A stretch of DNA of 64,000 bases from Actinomadura terrae (GCF_022751215.1 NZ_JAICDG010000001.1:992001-1056000), one strand, 5' to 3'; numbered from the stretch's first letter, positions 8,455 through 16,955 are shown. The notes: generated by a model not told the origin, from the sequence alone. Program-made: numbers and translations.

Positions 8455-8733
8455 ATGAACAAGCGTGAGCTGGTCGACGCCATCTCTGACCGGCTGGGCA
8501 GCAAGAAGGCCGCAGCCGAGGCCGTCGACGCGATCCTGGACGCCATCCAGACCGCCGTCGCCAAGGGCGACAAGGTCGCGATCACCGGGTTCGGTTCGTT
8601 CGAGAAGGCCGACCGGCCTGCCCGCACGGCCCGCAACCCCGCAACGGGCAAGACCATCCAGGTTCCTGCGACGTCCGTGCCGAAGTTCAAGGCCGGGCAG
8701 GACTTCAAGAACCTGGTGGCCGGGAAGAAGTAG
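8455..8733 (+). CDS. hup: Nucleoid protein HU
   Basis: A 92-residue HU-family DNA-bending protein without the Lys/Ala-rich tail that marks the longer actinobacterial HupB/HupS form. MNKRELVDAISDRLGSKKAA starts the helical dimerisation half; GFGSFEKADRPARTARNPATG is the beta-arm with the intercalating Pro region. GAGGAG is correctly placed before the ATG. It is monocistronic, bounded by a good promoter and a very stable hairpin, consistent with high expression. Confidence 0.95.
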   Translation: MNKRELVDAISDRLGSKKAAAEAVDAILDAIQTAVAKGDKVAITGFGSFEKADRPARTARNPATGKTIQVPATSVPKFKAGQDFKNLVAGKK

Positions 8734-8741
8734 CCTCACCG

Positions 8742-8794
8742 CGCCGGCGCCCGGGACCGTGCCAATAATTCGGACACGGCCCCGGGCGCCGGCG
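8742..8794 (+). terminator. Terminator of hup
   Basis: CGCCGGCGCCCGGG (8742-8755) pairs perfectly with CCCGGGCGCCGGCG (8781-8794); the loop carries a further CCGTG/CACGG pairing. TTTG follows. It may also stop the facing cold-shock-like gene. Confidence 0.8.
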
Positions 8795-8854
8795 TTTGCA
8801 TGCCATTCGATTGCGGCCCGGCCTGATGCCGCGTCGTTGTAAAACCCCCGGCCG

Positions 8855-9064
8855 CTACGTCGCGGGTAGCGGGAAGGTGGACAGGGTCACCACCGTGATC
8901 CGCCGGTCGCCGTCCACGGCCAGGTTGACGCGCTGGCCGAAGCGCAGCAGGCGCAGCCCGCCCGCCGCGAACGCCCCGGCGTCGAAGGGCAGCTCCGTCC
9001 CGTCGTCGAGGAGCACGCTCCCCGTCCGGGTCTCCGCGTCGAACGCCTTCACCGTCCCCTGCAT
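8855..9064 (-). CDS. Cold-shock-domain-like small protein
   Basis: A 69-residue OB-fold protein resembling a divergent cold-shock domain: MQGTVKAFDAETRTGSVLLDDG corresponds to the first strands, but the RNP1/RNP2 aromatic residues (GFGFI, VFVH) of classical CspA are missing, so nucleic-acid binding is uncertain. It follows fbiD on the same strand by about 46 bases and may be cotranscribed. The two genes appear together in many actinomycetes, to my recollection. Confidence 0.65.
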   Translation of the reverse strand: MQGTVKAFDAETRTGSVLLDDGTELPFDAGAFAAGGLRLLRFGQRVNLAVDGDRRITVVTLSTFPLPAT

Positions 9065-9110
9065 GCCCCGAACCCTATCCCCGGCGGGCCCGCGCGCCCC
9101 CGGCCGGAGC

Positions 9111-9779
9111 TCAGCCCGGCGCCGCCGTCCTGAGCCGGGCGGCGACCGCCGCCGTGCGGGGGCCGACGCCGAGGTCCAGCGCGACCTGGAGATCGGCGGG
9201 AGTGTCGACGTCCCGGCGGATACTGTCGATATCGGGGAGGAGGAGCTCCCGGGCCCCGCGCGCCCGGTGCGCGGCACGGGAGTCGCGCCCGAACGCTGGG
9301 GAGAACGGGACTCCCGGACGGGCCGTGTAGAGCGTCGTGCCGATCCCGGCGGCGTCGGGGACGAACGCCTCGGGGGCGAGCGCGGCGGCGTCGAGGACGC
9401 GGAGGAGTTCGTCCGGGCGCAATGCGGGCAGATCGGCGGAGAGCGCGCCCGTGCCGGTATCGGCGGACAGCTCGCGCCCCCGGCCTGCCCCGTGAACCAG
9501 GGCGGGGTTCAGACCGGCGTCCGGCTCGTCCGGGACCACGCGGGCGCCGAGCGAGGTTAGTTCGGCGGCCGGAAGGGGATCGTCGGTGACCACTATCACA
9601 TCGCGGACGCGCGGGCAGCGCAGCGCGGCGGCGACCGTGTCGGCCGCCACCGCGAGCGCGAGGTCCTGGCGGTGCCGTCCCGCCGCCGCGGACATGCGGG
9701 TCTTGGCCCGTGCCAGCACCTTGACCGGTACGACGAGCGACCACTGGAGAGGGGGCGCGGTGCGCGCTGCTGTAGACAT
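9111..9779 (-). CDS. fbiD: Phosphoenolpyruvate (2-phospholactate) guanylyltransferase
   Basis: A 222-residue CofC/FbiD-type nucleotidyltransferase. It transfers GMP to phosphoenolpyruvate or 2-phospholactate to give the precursor used in coenzyme F420 assembly. The GT-A-like fold is visible from WSLVVPVKVLARAKTRMS (nucleotide loop with conserved Lys), VIVVTDDP, and DLPALRPDELLRVL. F420 is typical of actinomycetes, so the call fits. Its start faces away from plsC, and the ~85-base gap presumably holds two promoters. Which acceptor is used cannot be read from the sequence. Confidence 0.85.
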   Translation of the reverse strand: MSTAARTAPPLQWSLVVPVKVLARAKTRMSAAAGRHRQDLALAVAADTVAAALRCPRVRDVIVVTDDPLPAAELTSLGARVVPDEPDAGLNPALVHGAGRGRELSADTGTGALSADLPALRPDELLRVLDAAALAPEAFVPDAAGIGTTLYTARPGVPFSPAFGRDSRAAHRARGARELLLPDIDSIRRDVDTPADLQVALDLGVGPRTAAVAARLRTAAPG

Positions 9780-9864
9780 GGCAACTCGACACTATGCGCA
9801 CGGAGCCGCGACACTTGTGGACACCCCGCGTTCACGCGGGGGACGGAACGAGGAGGGACGGGGC

Positions 9865-10716
9865 ATGGGCCACGGCTATTCGCCGGTCTGGCGGAAGCTC
9901 ACGATCGTCATCCTGCGCCCGCTGCTGTTCGGGGCGCTGAGGCGCGACTGGCGCGGCCGGGGCAACGTGCCCAGGACGGGCGGCCTGATCATCGCCGCCA
10001 ACCACATCTCCGAGTCCGACCCGCTCGCCCTCGCCCACTTCGTCTACGAGGCGGGCCGCTACCCCGTCTACCTCGCGAAGTCCACGCTGTTCGACGTGCC
10101 GCTCATCCGGAACGTGCTGCGCGGGACGGGGCAGATCCCCGTCTACCGCGACAGCGCCGACCCCGCACGCGCCCTCAGGGACGTCGAGAAGGCGCTGGTG
10201 GACGGTGAGTGCCTGATGTTCTACCCGGAGGGGAGCTGCACCCGCGACCCCGAGCTGTGGCCGATGACCGGTCAGACCGGTGTGGCGCGGATGGCGCTCA
10301 AGACCGGCGCGAAGGTCGTCCCGGTGGCGAACTGGGGCGCGCACGAGCTGCTGCCGTACAAGAAGGCCGAGCAGCGTGGCCTCGCCGGGAGCCTGCGCAA
10401 GGGCTTCCACCCGTTCCCCCGCAAGACGATGCGGGTGGTCGCCGGGCCGCCGGTCGACCTGTCGCGCTACGCGGGCCTGCCGCTCGACAAGGACACGCTG
10501 CGCGCCGCCACCGACGAGATCATGGAGGCGATCACCGCCCTGCTCGGCGAGCTGCGCGGCGAGGAGCCCCCGGTGGAGCGCTACGACCACCACAGGGTGC
10601 TGGAGGAGCGCCGCGCGGCCGCCACGGCTGCCGAGAGTGCCGAGGGCGCGGTGCCCGGGCCGCGTCCCGCCGACGCCGCCCCCCGTCCCGCCGACACGAA
10701 GGCGGACGGCTCGTGA
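9865..10716 (+). CDS. plsC: 1-acyl-sn-glycerol-3-phosphate acyltransferase
   Basis: A 283-residue PlsC-type acyltransferase, which acylates lysophosphatidic acid at the membrane. The acyltransferase box HX4D is seen as NHISESD (about residues 49-55), and the acceptor-binding box as YPEGSCTR (about residues 122-129). The ATG at 9865 follows GGAGGGACGGGGC. The C-terminal ~35 residues are Ala/Pro-rich and probably disordered. Its stop overlaps the gpsA GTG start, so phosphatidate synthesis and glycerol-3-phosphate supply are translationally coupled. Confidence 0.88.
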   Translation: MGHGYSPVWRKLTIVILRPLLFGALRRDWRGRGNVPRTGGLIIAANHISESDPLALAHFVYEAGRYPVYLAKSTLFDVPLIRNVLRGTGQIPVYRDSADPARALRDVEKALVDGECLMFYPEGSCTRDPELWPMTGQTGVARMALKTGAKVVPVANWGAHELLPYKKAEQRGLAGSLRKGFHPFPRKTMRVVAGPPVDLSRYAGLPLDKDTLRAATDEIMEAITALLGELRGEEPPVERYDHHRVLEERRAAATAAESAEGAVPGPRPADAAPRPADTKADGS

Positions 10717-11723
10717 CCTTCCGCACCGCAGTGATGGGCTCCGGGTCGTGGGGCACCACGTTCGCGAAGATGCTGCACGACGCGGGCGGCGAGGTGACCG
10801 TCTGGGGCCGCCGTCCGGAGATCGTCGAGGCGATCAACGAGCGGCACGAGAACCCCGACTACCTCCCCGGGATCGCGCTCCCCGAGGCCGTCCGCGCGAC
10901 CACCGACCCCGCCGAGGCGCTGGCGGGCGCCGACTTCGTGGCGCTGGCCGTCCCGGCGCAGACGCTCCGCCGGACGCTCGCCCCCTGGGTGCCGCTGCTG
11001 CCCCCCGGCGCCATCCTGGTCAGTCTGATGAAGGGCGTCGAGCTCGGCACCACCCGGCGGATGTCGGAGGTGATCCGCGAGGTCGCCGACGTCCCGCAGG
11101 AGCGGGTCGCGGTGTTCAGCGGCCCGAACCTGGCGCGCGAGATCGTCACCGGCGAGCCGAGCGCGGCGGTCGCCGCGTGCCTGGACGAGGACGCCGCGCG
11201 CGGCCTCCAGGCCGCCACCATGACCCCCTACTTCCGCGTCTACACCTCCACCGACGTGATCGGCGTCGAGCTCGGCGGCGCGGTGAAGAACATCGTCGCG
11301 CTGTGCGTCGGGATGTCGGTCGGGCTCGGGTTCGGCGCCAACACCCAGGCGCTGCTGATGACCCGCGGGCTCGCCGAGATCGCCCGGCTGGGCGCGGCGC
11401 TTGGCGCCGACGAGCACACCTTCGCCGGGCTCGCCGGGATGGGCGACCTCGTCGCGTCCTGCGTGTCGCCGCTGGCGCGCAACCGGACGTTCGGCGAGAA
11501 CCTCGGCCGCGGGATGACGCTGGACCAGGTGACCGCGGTCACCAAGCAGACCGCCGAGGGGGTCCGGTCGTCGGAGGCCGTGCTGGAGCTGGCGCGCAAG
11601 CACAACGTGGAGATGCCGATCACCGAGGCGGTGACCGCCGTCCTGTACCACGGCATGCCGATCCGGGAGGCGGCGATCTCGCTGATCTCGCGGTCCCCCA
11701 AACCGGAACGCTACGGGGTCTGA
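10713..11723 (+). CDS. gpsA: NAD(P)-dependent glycerol-3-phosphate dehydrogenase
   Basis: GpsA, 336 residues, reduces dihydroxyacetone phosphate to sn-glycerol-3-phosphate for phospholipid synthesis. The Rossmann motif GSGSWGTTFA is near the N terminus, SLMKGVELGT and GPNLAREI mark the coenzyme domain, and GAVKNIVAL carries the catalytic Lys. The GTG at 10713 overlaps the plsC stop by four bases (GTGA). The length is typical. Confidence 0.95.
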   Translation: MTFRTAVMGSGSWGTTFAKMLHDAGGEVTVWGRRPEIVEAINERHENPDYLPGIALPEAVRATTDPAEALAGADFVALAVPAQTLRRTLAPWVPLLPPGAILVSLMKGVELGTTRRMSEVIREVADVPQERVAVFSGPNLAREIVTGEPSAAVAACLDEDAARGLQAATMTPYFRVYTSTDVIGVELGGAVKNIVALCVGMSVGLGFGANTQALLMTRGLAEIARLGAALGADEHTFAGLAGMGDLVASCVSPLARNRTFGENLGRGMTLDQVTAVTKQTAEGVRSSEAVLELARKHNVEMPITEAVTAVLYHGMPIREAAISLISRSPKPERYGV

Positions 11724-11814
11724 GGATGGGGTCCGAGCGGGGGCGCCCGGGGCGCCGCTCGGCGGCCGCCGCGTTCGTGGCCGCCCCCGGTGATCCCCGG
11801 TAGGGTCTGGCCTC

Positions 11815-12939
11815 ATGTCCCAGGTTTCTCGTAAGACGCGCGTCGCGGTGGTGTTCGGCGGGCGCAGCTCCGAGCACGCGATCTCCTGCGTCACCGCGGG
11901 CGCGGTCATGGCCGCCATCGACCGGGACCGCTACGACGTGCTGCCGATCGGCATCGCCCGCGACGGCCGCTGGGTGCTCCCGCCCGCCGACATCCGGCTC
12001 TCGATCGAGGACGGGCGGCTCCCGGAGGTGACCGGCGACGGCCGGGCGCTCGCGCTGCCGTTCGACCCCGCCGCGGGCGGCCTGATGGTCGTGGAGCCGG
12101 GGCAGGTGCCGGGCGCGCTGAGCGACGTCGACGTCGTCCTGCCGCTGCTGCACGGCCCCTACGGCGAGGACGGGACGATCCAGGGCATGCTCGACATGGT
12201 CGGCGTCCGCTACGTCGGCGCGGGCGTGCTCGCCAGCGCCGTCGGCATGGACAAGGGCTACATGAAGCTCGTCTGGCAGGCGCGCGGCCTGCCGATCGGC
12301 CCGTACGTGCTGATCGGCGACCGGGAGTGGCGGCGCGAGCGCAAGCGCGTGGTCGACGAGGTGAAGGAGCTCGGCCTGGCCGCCGGCCGCCCGGTGTTCG
12401 TCAAGCCCGCGCGCGCCGGGTCGAGCATGGGCATCACCCGCGTCACCGCCGAGGACGCGCTGGAGGCCGCGGTCGAGGCGGCCCGCGAGCACGACCCGAA
12501 GGTGATCGTCGAGGCGGCGATCGAGGGCCGCGAGATCGAGTGCGGCGTCCTCCAGGGCCTGGACGACGGACCGCCCGACGCCAGCCTGCCCGCCGAGGTC
12601 ACGATGGCCGGCGACCACGACTTCTACGACTTCGAGACCAAGTACCTCGACAGCGCGACCACGATGACGATCCCGCCCGACCTGCCGCCCGCCGCGATCG
12701 AGGAGGTGCGGCGGCTCGCCGTCCAGGCGTTCGAGGCGCTCGACTGCGAGGGCCTCGCCCGGGTCGACTTCTTCCACACCCCCGACGGCCGCTGGATCAT
12801 CAACGAGATCAACACGATGCCGGGGTGCACGCCGACGTCGGCGTTCCCGAAGATGTGGGCGGCCACCGGCCTGGACTACCCGGCCATGGTCGACCGCCTC
12901 ATCCAGACCGCCCTGCACCGCCCGACCGGCCTGCGCTGA
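11815..12939 (+). CDS. ddl: D-alanine--D-alanine ligase
   Basis: An ATP-grasp ligase of 374 residues that makes the D-Ala-D-Ala dipeptide of peptidoglycan. Visible motifs are FGGRSSEHAISC at the N terminus, LLHGPYGEDGTIQG, VKPARAGSSMG (ATP loop), FETKYL and NEINTMPG (Mg2+ ligands). The Tyr in ETKYL is the residue that separates D-Ala-D-Ala from D-Ala-D-Lac ligases, so ordinary vancomycin-sensitive specificity is expected. It lies 91 bases after gpsA on the same strand, a common actinomycete arrangement. Confidence 0.95.
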   Translation: MSQVSRKTRVAVVFGGRSSEHAISCVTAGAVMAAIDRDRYDVLPIGIARDGRWVLPPADIRLSIEDGRLPEVTGDGRALALPFDPAAGGLMVVEPGQVPGALSDVDVVLPLLHGPYGEDGTIQGMLDMVGVRYVGAGVLASAVGMDKGYMKLVWQARGLPIGPYVLIGDREWRRERKRVVDEVKELGLAAGRPVFVKPARAGSSMGITRVTAEDALEAAVEAAREHDPKVIVEAAIEGREIECGVLQGLDDGPPDASLPAEVTMAGDHDFYDFETKYLDSATTMTIPPDLPPAAIEEVRRLAVQAFEALDCEGLARVDFFHTPDGRWIINEINTMPGCTPTSAFPKMWAATGLDYPAMVDRLIQTALHRPTGLR

Positions 12940-12955
12940 GTCCCGGGGCTCAGCG
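12934..12955. terminator. Shared bidirectional hairpin at the ddl / beta-propeller junction
   Basis: CGCTGAG (12934-12940) pairs with CTCAGCG (12949-12955) around an 8-base loop. The left arm contains the ddl stop codon and the right arm contains the facing gene's stop codon, so one hairpin serves both transcripts. Confidence 0.6.
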
Positions 12956-14962
12956 CTGGGCGAAGGGGAGCCAGGCGCGGTCGGCGAGGGTGGCGGCGTC
13001 GGTGGCACGGGCACCCGCGTCCGAGAACGTCCACAGCGTGTCGCCGACGACCAGCGAGCGCTGGACGGAGTCCGCGCCGCTCCCGTCCCCGTGCCGGACG
13101 GTGCCGACCTTGCTGATGCCCGACCCGGTGACCTTCAGCGCGAGCGCCTCGCTCGTCCCGGCCTCGGGACGCGACACCGGGACGACGGTCAGCCCGGTCG
13201 AGGGCCAGTACAGGAACGCGTGCGGTTCGAAGTCGCTCGCGGACGCGGCGCCCGGCAGCCGGTAGGAGGCGACCCGGCGCGGCGTGCCGCCGACGTCGAA
13301 CAGCGAGGCCAGCAGGCCCGTGGTGCGGCCGGCGGCGTCGGCGTCCCGGCCGATGCCGAGGATCTTGCCGTCGGCCGTCGGGTGCAGGTACGCCGAGTAG
13401 CCGTTGATCTTGAGTTCGCCCGTGACGCGGGGGCGGCGCGGGTCCTTCAGGTCGAGTACGTACAGCGGGTCGACCTGCCGGAACGTCACCACGTAGGCGG
13501 TGGCGCCGATGAAGCGGACGGAGTAGATCCGCTCGCCCTTGCCGAGCCCGTCGACGCGTCCGACCTGGTCGAGGCGGGGGCCGTTGCGTCCGAGGACGTA
13601 CAGCGTGCTCTGCGTGGAAGGAGCCTGCGTGGCGGGGGCCTGAGTGGCGGGGGACTGCGGGTCAGGGGGCTGCGTGCCGGGTTTCGGCGGTTCCGTGGTC
13701 GTCGTCGCCACGCGCAGGTTGCCGCCGTGCTCCGACAGCGCGTACTGGTTCAGCAGCGTGCCGGGCACCGAGCCGGATGCCGCGTAGCGCGGGCGTCCCG
13801 GACCGCGGACGTCGAACATGTGGATGTCGGTGTGCTGCGGCTGCGGCCCGATCCCCTTGCGCGGAAGGCCCACGAGGCTCGGGGGAGTGCCGGTCACGTA
13901 CAGGCTCGACCCGTTGCCGTAGACGGTCTCGCCGTCCGCCGCGATCCCGACCGGCGACGGGTCGCCGAGCCCGCGCGACAGGTCGAGGGTCAGGACGCTG
14001 AGCATCGACGTGCCCGTGTAGGCGGCCGGCCGGCTGACCTGCTCGCACGGCGCCCGGTAGGTCTTCGCGGCGGAGCCCTCGCCCACCGTGAAGGCGGGCA
14101 GCCACGCGTCCAGCGGCGCCTTCCGGACGATCTCCCGGTTCCGCTCGGTCGCCTTCCGCTCCGCGTCCTGCTGTGAGCGGGGGTCGCGGGACGGCGCCGG
14201 GAAGTCGATCCGGGGCGTCGAGCGCACCACGACGCGCGCGACGGAACCGGTCATGCGCGCGTCCACGTAGACGGTGTCGGACGTCATCGAGCCGATCACC
14301 TTCGGCGCGCCGGAGAGATCGACCAGCGTCAGGATCGTCTGCGGACGCGGCGGCCCGGGGCGGGGGGCGTCCTCCACCCCGCCGCGCGGCCGTATCCCGT
14401 CGTACATGACCATCGGGAGGCGGGGCGTGAGGACCAGCGCGCGGTCGCCGCTCAGCAGCAGCCGCGCGTTCGTGCTCGCGGCCTGGTACCCGTCGCCGCC
14501 CGGCAGCGCCAGCGTGTGCGCGACCCTGCGCGTCGCGGGGTCGATGACCTGGAGGCGGCCGCGGGCGAGCGCGACGATGCGGCGGCCGTCGGTCTTGACG
14601 AGGTCGGGTTCGTCGGCGCCCGCCTCGTGGCTATTGGTCCCGGAGTGCTGGGGGGCGGTCGCGCTCCGTCCGGCGTCGGCGGGCGACGGCCCGGGGACCG
14701 CGCCCTTGGGGATCGCCGTCTCGCCGTCGGCCCTGGCGAGAGGACCGTACGGCTCCGGAACGCCGAGCCCGAACGGGCCGACCCGTTCGGCCGTCGCGCG
14801 GCGCAGCCCGTCCAGGAGCGCGTCGCAGCCGTCGTAGGCGACCAGCCGCACCGGCGGCGCCGCCACCGCCTTGTCGTCGGGGGCGGACGACCCTGAACAA
14901 CCGGCGAGCAGCAGGGGGAGGGTCACGGCCGATGCGAGGGGAGCGTAGATGCGGGCACGCAT
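12950..14962 (-). CDS. Beta-propeller-domain lipoprotein
   Basis: A 670-residue secreted protein. The start at 14962 gives MRARIYAPLASAVTLPLLLAGC, a lipoprotein signal with the acylated Cys at about residue 22; an upstream ATG at 15013 would bury the signal. The mature part has repeated blade-like segments (for example DGRRIVALARGRLQVIDPAT and NGYSAYLHPTADGKILGIG) matching the actinobacterial 'beta propeller domain' family often found as large secreted proteins. A low-complexity Pro/Gln/Thr insert (PATQAPATQAPSTQ) interrupts the middle. No catalytic motif is known. It is divergent from a Ser/Thr kinase, but a functional link is only a guess. Confidence 0.8.
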   Translation of the reverse strand: MRARIYAPLASAVTLPLLLAGCSGSSAPDDKAVAAPPVRLVAYDGCDALLDGLRRATAERVGPFGLGVPEPYGPLARADGETAIPKGAVPGPSPADAGRSATAPQHSGTNSHEAGADEPDLVKTDGRRIVALARGRLQVIDPATRRVAHTLALPGGDGYQAASTNARLLLSGDRALVLTPRLPMVMYDGIRPRGGVEDAPRPGPPRPQTILTLVDLSGAPKVIGSMTSDTVYVDARMTGSVARVVVRSTPRIDFPAPSRDPRSQQDAERKATERNREIVRKAPLDAWLPAFTVGEGSAAKTYRAPCEQVSRPAAYTGTSMLSVLTLDLSRGLGDPSPVGIAADGETVYGNGSSLYVTGTPPSLVGLPRKGIGPQPQHTDIHMFDVRGPGRPRYAASGSVPGTLLNQYALSEHGGNLRVATTTTEPPKPGTQPPDPQSPATQAPATQAPSTQSTLYVLGRNGPRLDQVGRVDGLGKGERIYSVRFIGATAYVVTFRQVDPLYVLDLKDPRRPRVTGELKINGYSAYLHPTADGKILGIGRDADAAGRTTGLLASLFDVGGTPRRVASYRLPGAASASDFEPHAFLYWPSTGLTVVPVSRPEAGTSEALALKVTGSGISKVGTVRHGDGSGADSVQRSLVVGDTLWTFSDAGARATDAATLADRAWLPFAQR

Positions 14963-15046
14963 TGACGTTGGACGCCCGCGAAATGCCTGCGGTTCCCGAT
15001 TCGCGAAAAACACCCTGACTCTGGGGTCCTGCGAGGTGTCTTACGT

Positions 15047-15073
15047 ATTGGCCGATGCTCCGGATATGCCAAT
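15047..15073. promoter_or_regulatory. Inverted repeat between the lipoprotein and kinase genes
   Basis: ATTGGC (15047-15052) and GCCAAT (15068-15073) form a perfect 6-bp dyad with a 15-base spacer in the divergent promoter region, 39 bases before the kinase start. No matching regulator is identified. Confidence 0.3.
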
Positions 15074-15111
15074 CTTGGAGTGCTGACCCCACGTCCAGAG
15101 GAGCACCTGCC

Positions 15112-16563
15112 TTGCCGACCGAACTGCCGGGCCGGATCGGCCCCTACCGGGTGGTGGACCGGCTCGGCGAGGGCGGCATGGGCACGGTCTACGTCGGCCT
15201 GGACGACGACGGCCGCAAGGTCGCGATCAAGGTGATCAGGCGGGAGTACGCGGCGGACCGGCAGTACCGGGCCCGGTTCGAGGCCGAGGTGGCGGCGGCG
15301 CAGCGCGTCCGCCCCTTCTGCACCGCGCCCGTCCTGGACGCCGACCCGGGCGCGGAGCCGCCCTACCTGGTGACCGAGTTCGTCAACGGCCCGAGCCTGG
15401 ACGCCGCCGTCGCCAAGGACGGCCCGCTGCGCGGCGCCGACCTGGAGGCGGTCGCGGTCGGCATCGCGACCGCGCTGACCGCGATCCACGACGCGGGCGT
15501 CGTGCACCGCGACCTGAAGCCGTCCAACGTGCTGCTGTCCACGTTCGGCCCGCGCGTGATCGACTTCGGCATCGCCCGCTCGATGGACGGGACGCGCCTC
15601 ACCGTGACCGGCGGCATCGTCGGCACCCCCGCGTTCATGGCGCCCGAGCAGCTGAACGGCCTGGGCGCGACCCCGGCCTCGGACGTGTTCGCCTGGGGCG
15701 CCACGGTCGCGTTCGCCGCGCGCGGCGGCCCGTGCTTCGGCGGCGACTCGATCCCCGCGATCATCCACCGCATCGTCAGCGGCGAGCCGGACCTCGGCGG
15801 GCTGAGCGGCACGCTGCTGGAGGCGGTGCGCGGCGCGCTCGCGAAGGACGCGGCGGGCCGTCCGTCCGCCCAGGAACTCCTGGACCGGCTCATCTCCAGC
15901 GGCGCGCCCCGCCAGACCCCGAGGACGCCGCCCCCGCAACATACGCAGGCGCCGCGGCACACGCAGCACACGCAGGCCCCGCAGCACACGCGAGCCCCCT
16001 CGCTCACCCCGTCCCCGGCCTCGGCGGCCACGCCTCCTCCACCCGCGGCGCCCGCGCTGGCCGAGGGTGAGGCCCAGGCGCTCGTCGAGCGGCAGTACCG
16101 GCAGGCCGCGCAGGCGGGCGACCCGGCCGCGATGCGGAACCTGGCCATCCTGCTCAGCCAGCAGGGACGCACCGCCGAGGCCGAGACGTGGAACCAGTAC
16201 GCCAACGCCGTCGCGGCCCGCGCCACCGCGTACCCGCAGGGCACCGGGTACGGCGGGTACGCGCCCGCGACCCAGCCGTCGCACCCGGCGGCGCCCCCGC
16301 TGATCAAGAACCCGCACGCCAGGCCGCCCTACAGCCACGCGGCGATCTACTCGCTGTCGTTCGGGCTGGTCGGGCTGATCACGTGCGGGCTGCCGTCGAT
16401 CCCGGCGATCATCGCGGGGCATGTCGCCTGGGTGAAGATGCGGCGGACGGGCGAGCGCGGCGCGGGCATGGCGGTCACCGGGATCGCGCTCGGCTGGATC
16501 ATGGTCGCGTTCTGGGCGCTGGTCGCCTTCGGGATGTCGCTGCCGGACGAGACCACCCCCTGA
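15112..16563 (+). CDS. Ser/Thr protein kinase with Sel1-like and DUF4190-like membrane C terminus
   Basis: A 483-residue Hanks-type kinase. The TTG at 15112 is chosen because AGAGGAG lies eight bases upstream and the kinase domain starts at once (MPTELPGRIGPYRVVDRL). Catalytic features: GEGGMG loop, Lys40, H132-RD-LKPSN, DFG and APE. The kinase ends near residue 265 and is followed by a His/Gln/Pro-rich linker with repeated APQHTQ-like units, a TPR/Sel1-like helical pair (about 325-370), and two C-terminal membrane helices resembling DUF4190. The kinase would therefore be cytoplasmic and membrane-tethered, with no extracellular sensor. Substrates are unknown. Confidence 0.88.
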   Translation: MPTELPGRIGPYRVVDRLGEGGMGTVYVGLDDDGRKVAIKVIRREYAADRQYRARFEAEVAAAQRVRPFCTAPVLDADPGAEPPYLVTEFVNGPSLDAAVAKDGPLRGADLEAVAVGIATALTAIHDAGVVHRDLKPSNVLLSTFGPRVIDFGIARSMDGTRLTVTGGIVGTPAFMAPEQLNGLGATPASDVFAWGATVAFAARGGPCFGGDSIPAIIHRIVSGEPDLGGLSGTLLEAVRGALAKDAAGRPSAQELLDRLISSGAPRQTPRTPPPQHTQAPRHTQHTQAPQHTRAPSLTPSPASAATPPPPAAPALAEGEAQALVERQYRQAAQAGDPAAMRNLAILLSQQGRTAEAETWNQYANAVAARATAYPQGTGYGGYAPATQPSHPAAPPLIKNPHARPPYSHAAIYSLSFGLVGLITCGLPSIPAIIAGHVAWVKMRRTGERGAGMAVTGIALGWIMVAFWALVAFGMSLPDETTP

Positions 16564-16619
16564 GCCCGCGGTAAATGGATTGCCCGGGGCGCCGCCGTCC
16601 TGGCATCGTGAACGACGTC

Positions 16620-16638
16620 GGCCCGTCGAGGACGGGCC
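16620..16638 (+). terminator. Hairpin downstream of the kinase gene
   Basis: GGCCCGTC (16620-16627) pairs perfectly with GACGGGCC (16631-16638) across a 3-base loop, 57 bases after the kinase stop. It could terminate the kinase transcript or act as a leader structure for the tRNA-like cluster. Confidence 0.4.
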
Positions 16639-16665
16639 CGCGAGACCCCGAGAGGAGGACCGGCC

Positions 16666-16746
16666 ATGGCCACGGAACGTCTCCGCTATCGACTGCGACT
16701 TCCCGAGGCGTCGCACGCCCGCCCCGGCCGGTATCCCCTTTCCTAG
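16666..16746 (+). CDS. Possible 26-residue small ORF before the tRNA-like cluster
   Basis: An ATG with a near-ideal ribosome-binding site (GAGAGGAGG, seven bases upstream) opens a 26-codon frame: MATERLRYRLRLPEAS and then HARPGRYPLS. The peptide is Arg-rich and basic. It ends 40 bases before the first tRNA-like gene. The strong Shine-Dalgarno is the only evidence; it may be a leader peptide, a small functional peptide or chance. Confidence 0.3.
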   Translation: MATERLRYRLRLPEASHARPGRYPLS

Positions 16747-16786
16747 ACCGGTCGAGCCGCCGCGAGTGACGCCCATCGAGCGACTT

Positions 16787-16860
16787 GCGGCTCTACCCCA
16801 ACCGGCAGAGGGACCACTCTCAGGAAGTGGACGCTCCGGGTTCGAATCCCGGGAGCCGCA
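16787..16860 (+). tRNA. tRNA with anticodon CAG (Leu codon CUG) but a class I variable loop
   Basis: A complete 74-base cloverleaf: acceptor GCGGCTC/GAGCCGC, 3-bp D stem CCC/GGG with G18G19 and A14/A21, anticodon stem CCACT/AGTGG with loop CTCAGGA, 5-base variable loop ACGCT, T stem CCGGG/CCCGG with loop TTCGAAT, discriminator A. All invariant bases are in place. The anticodon CAG should read CUG (Leu), yet bacterial tRNA-Leu normally has a long variable arm. No CCA is encoded. Charging identity is therefore uncertain. Confidence 0.75.
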
Positions 16861-16865
16861 CGCAT

Positions 16866-16955
16866 GCCCCTGTAGTCCAACGGCAGAGACGACAGCATGA
16901 GGTGCTGTGCGATGCATCTGGTTGGCCAGGACTAACACTGGTCCTGCCAGGGGTA
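16866..16955 (+). tRNA. tRNA-like sequence, anticodon GAG, with a non-canonical T arm
   Basis: Starting five bases after the previous gene, GCCCCTG pairs with CAGGGGT (16948-16954, one G-U). A 3-bp D stem (GTC/GAC) with the same CAAC-GGCAGA loop style as its neighbour and a 5-bp anticodon stem ACAGC/GCTGT with loop ATGAGGT follow, giving anticodon GAG (Leu CUC). The T arm is abnormal: CAGGAC/GTCCTG encloses TAACACTG instead of TTCGAAT, and the variable region contains GATGCATC. It may be a degenerate tRNA, a pseudogene or a structured RNA. Confidence 0.4.
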
